DNA of 27,776 nucleotides from the NCBI GenBank assembly GCA_009731375.1, contig BJOX01000191.1:492969-520744 (forward strand). Reading direction: 5' to 3'. This DNA comes from Paulinella micropora (Eukaryota; Cercozoa; Imbricatea; Euglyphida). The number at the start of each line of letters is the position of its first letter. Position 1 is the first letter of the stretch. The notes below the pieces were generated by a model. It had not been told where the DNA came from. It searched no databases and was given only the letters and a program-made list of their open reading frames with translations. The translations under genes were made by a program, and so were the position numbers. Of the stretch, positions 23,134 to 27,776 are shown one piece after another.

Positions 23134-23887
23134 TGAATGAATGAATGAATGAATGAAATGTATGTATGTATGTATGTATGTATCTATGTATGTGTCTATG
23201 TATGTATGTATGTATGTGTGTCTGTCTGTCTGTCTGTCTGTATGTATGAACGTACGTACGTACGTACTGTATGTCATGGGCTTACAACTTACTGTCGTTA
23301 ATGAACGGGTAAGAACAAAAAACAAAATGTATGCATATAGAGACAAAACTGACCACAGCGATAACGATCAGAGATTTATTTTCCAACTCCTTCATTATCG
23401 TGTGATAACATCAAATGCAAGAAGCAAACTGTGGACATTCATTCATTCCTTTGCANNNNNNNNNNGCATTATACATACATGTGTATATAAATACATACGT
23501 AAACACGTACACAATACATGCATACATGCATACATGCATACATGCATACATACAACGCATACATACAACACATACATACAACACATACATACAACACATA
23601 CATACATCACATACATACATTACATACACATACATTACATACATACATACATACACATACAGATACACACAATAAATACATACACACACATACATACACA
23701 CACACACACACACACATGCATGCATACATACATACATACACACACAGATACATACATACATACACATACATACCCTCTTGGATCTCGCAATGGCGGGTTA
23801 GCTCGTTGTATATATGTATGCATGTATGTATGCATGTATGTATGTATGTATGTATGTATGCACGTATGTACATACACACCTTCCTTG

Positions 23888-23920
<33 letters not shown>
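23105..23920. repeat. Mixed microsatellite block preceding the second copy
   Basis: (ATGT)n, (TGAA)n and (GTCT)n runs at 23,105-23,265, then about 190 bp of unique sequence with a 10-N gap (23,456-23,465). (ACAT)n and (CA)n tracts from 23,466 follow, with a short inversion to (ATGT)n at 23,812-23,862. No gene is supported. Confidence 0.7.

Positions 23921-27776
<3,856 letters not shown>

Overview
The window joins two very different kinds of DNA. Positions 1 to about 16,725 are AT-rich, gene-dense and viral: a packaging ATPase, a long collagen-like/phage-like fibre with an S74 chaperone tail, an rve-family integrase and a protein-primed family B DNA polymerase. This is the gene set of a Maverick/Polinton or Polinton-like virus (PLV) integrated in a eukaryotic genome. 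From about 16,725 to the end the DNA is richer in GC. It holds a decayed Cys-rich membrane-protein gene, a minus-strand gene fragment with a plausible 84-bp spliceosomal intron, and kilobases of microsatellite. The host is a eukaryote, most likely a protist or alga judging by the virus type, but nothing in the window names the species.

Layout of the viral part. From 1 to 6,566 the genes run leftward: a partial basic ORF, a small Gly/Lys-rich basic protein, the ATPase, a small beta-rich protein, a two-pass membrane protein, and a fibre locus broken into several frames. A short AT-rich divergent promoter (6,567-6,630) separates these from two rightward genes, an acidic low-complexity protein and the integrase. 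The integrase converges, with a 2-bp gap, on a leftward gene that carries an in-frame TGA. A coiled-coil protein and the polymerase (three pieces, 9,759-13,754) follow leftward. From 13,900 to 16,725 lie tiny ORFs, zinc-finger-like relics, duplicated promoter blocks and the decayed start of what may be a second polymerase. No major or minor capsid gene is seen; if the element is complete they lie left of position 1.

The most striking non-coding feature is a family of compound hairpins. It sits at all five resolved junctions between same-direction genes from 581 to 7,256 and nowhere else. Each full copy has two AT-rich outer stems facing each other around a short spacer, and each stem encloses a small GC-rich inner stem whose paired bases change together between copies. 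One outer arm often contains the stop codon of the upstream gene, and the other abuts the start codon of the next. This suggests a structural punctuation signal for transcript ends and starts, comparable in principle to the hairpin polyadenylation signals of Mimivirus.

The viral reading frame at 16,103-16,724 runs in frame into the Cys-rich host gene, marking a virus-host or relic-host boundary. The right part contains a segmental duplication (17,831-22,076 and 23,921-27,776), a microsatellite block flanked by 29-bp direct repeats, a 150-bp direct-repeat pair resembling a small LTR-like element, and an array of eleven 13-bp dyads (AGTGATNATCACT-like) with mirrored spacing. Several 10-N runs and one 837-N run are assembly gaps. 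Many viral genes carry frame breaks, so the element is either decaying or affected by sequencing errors.
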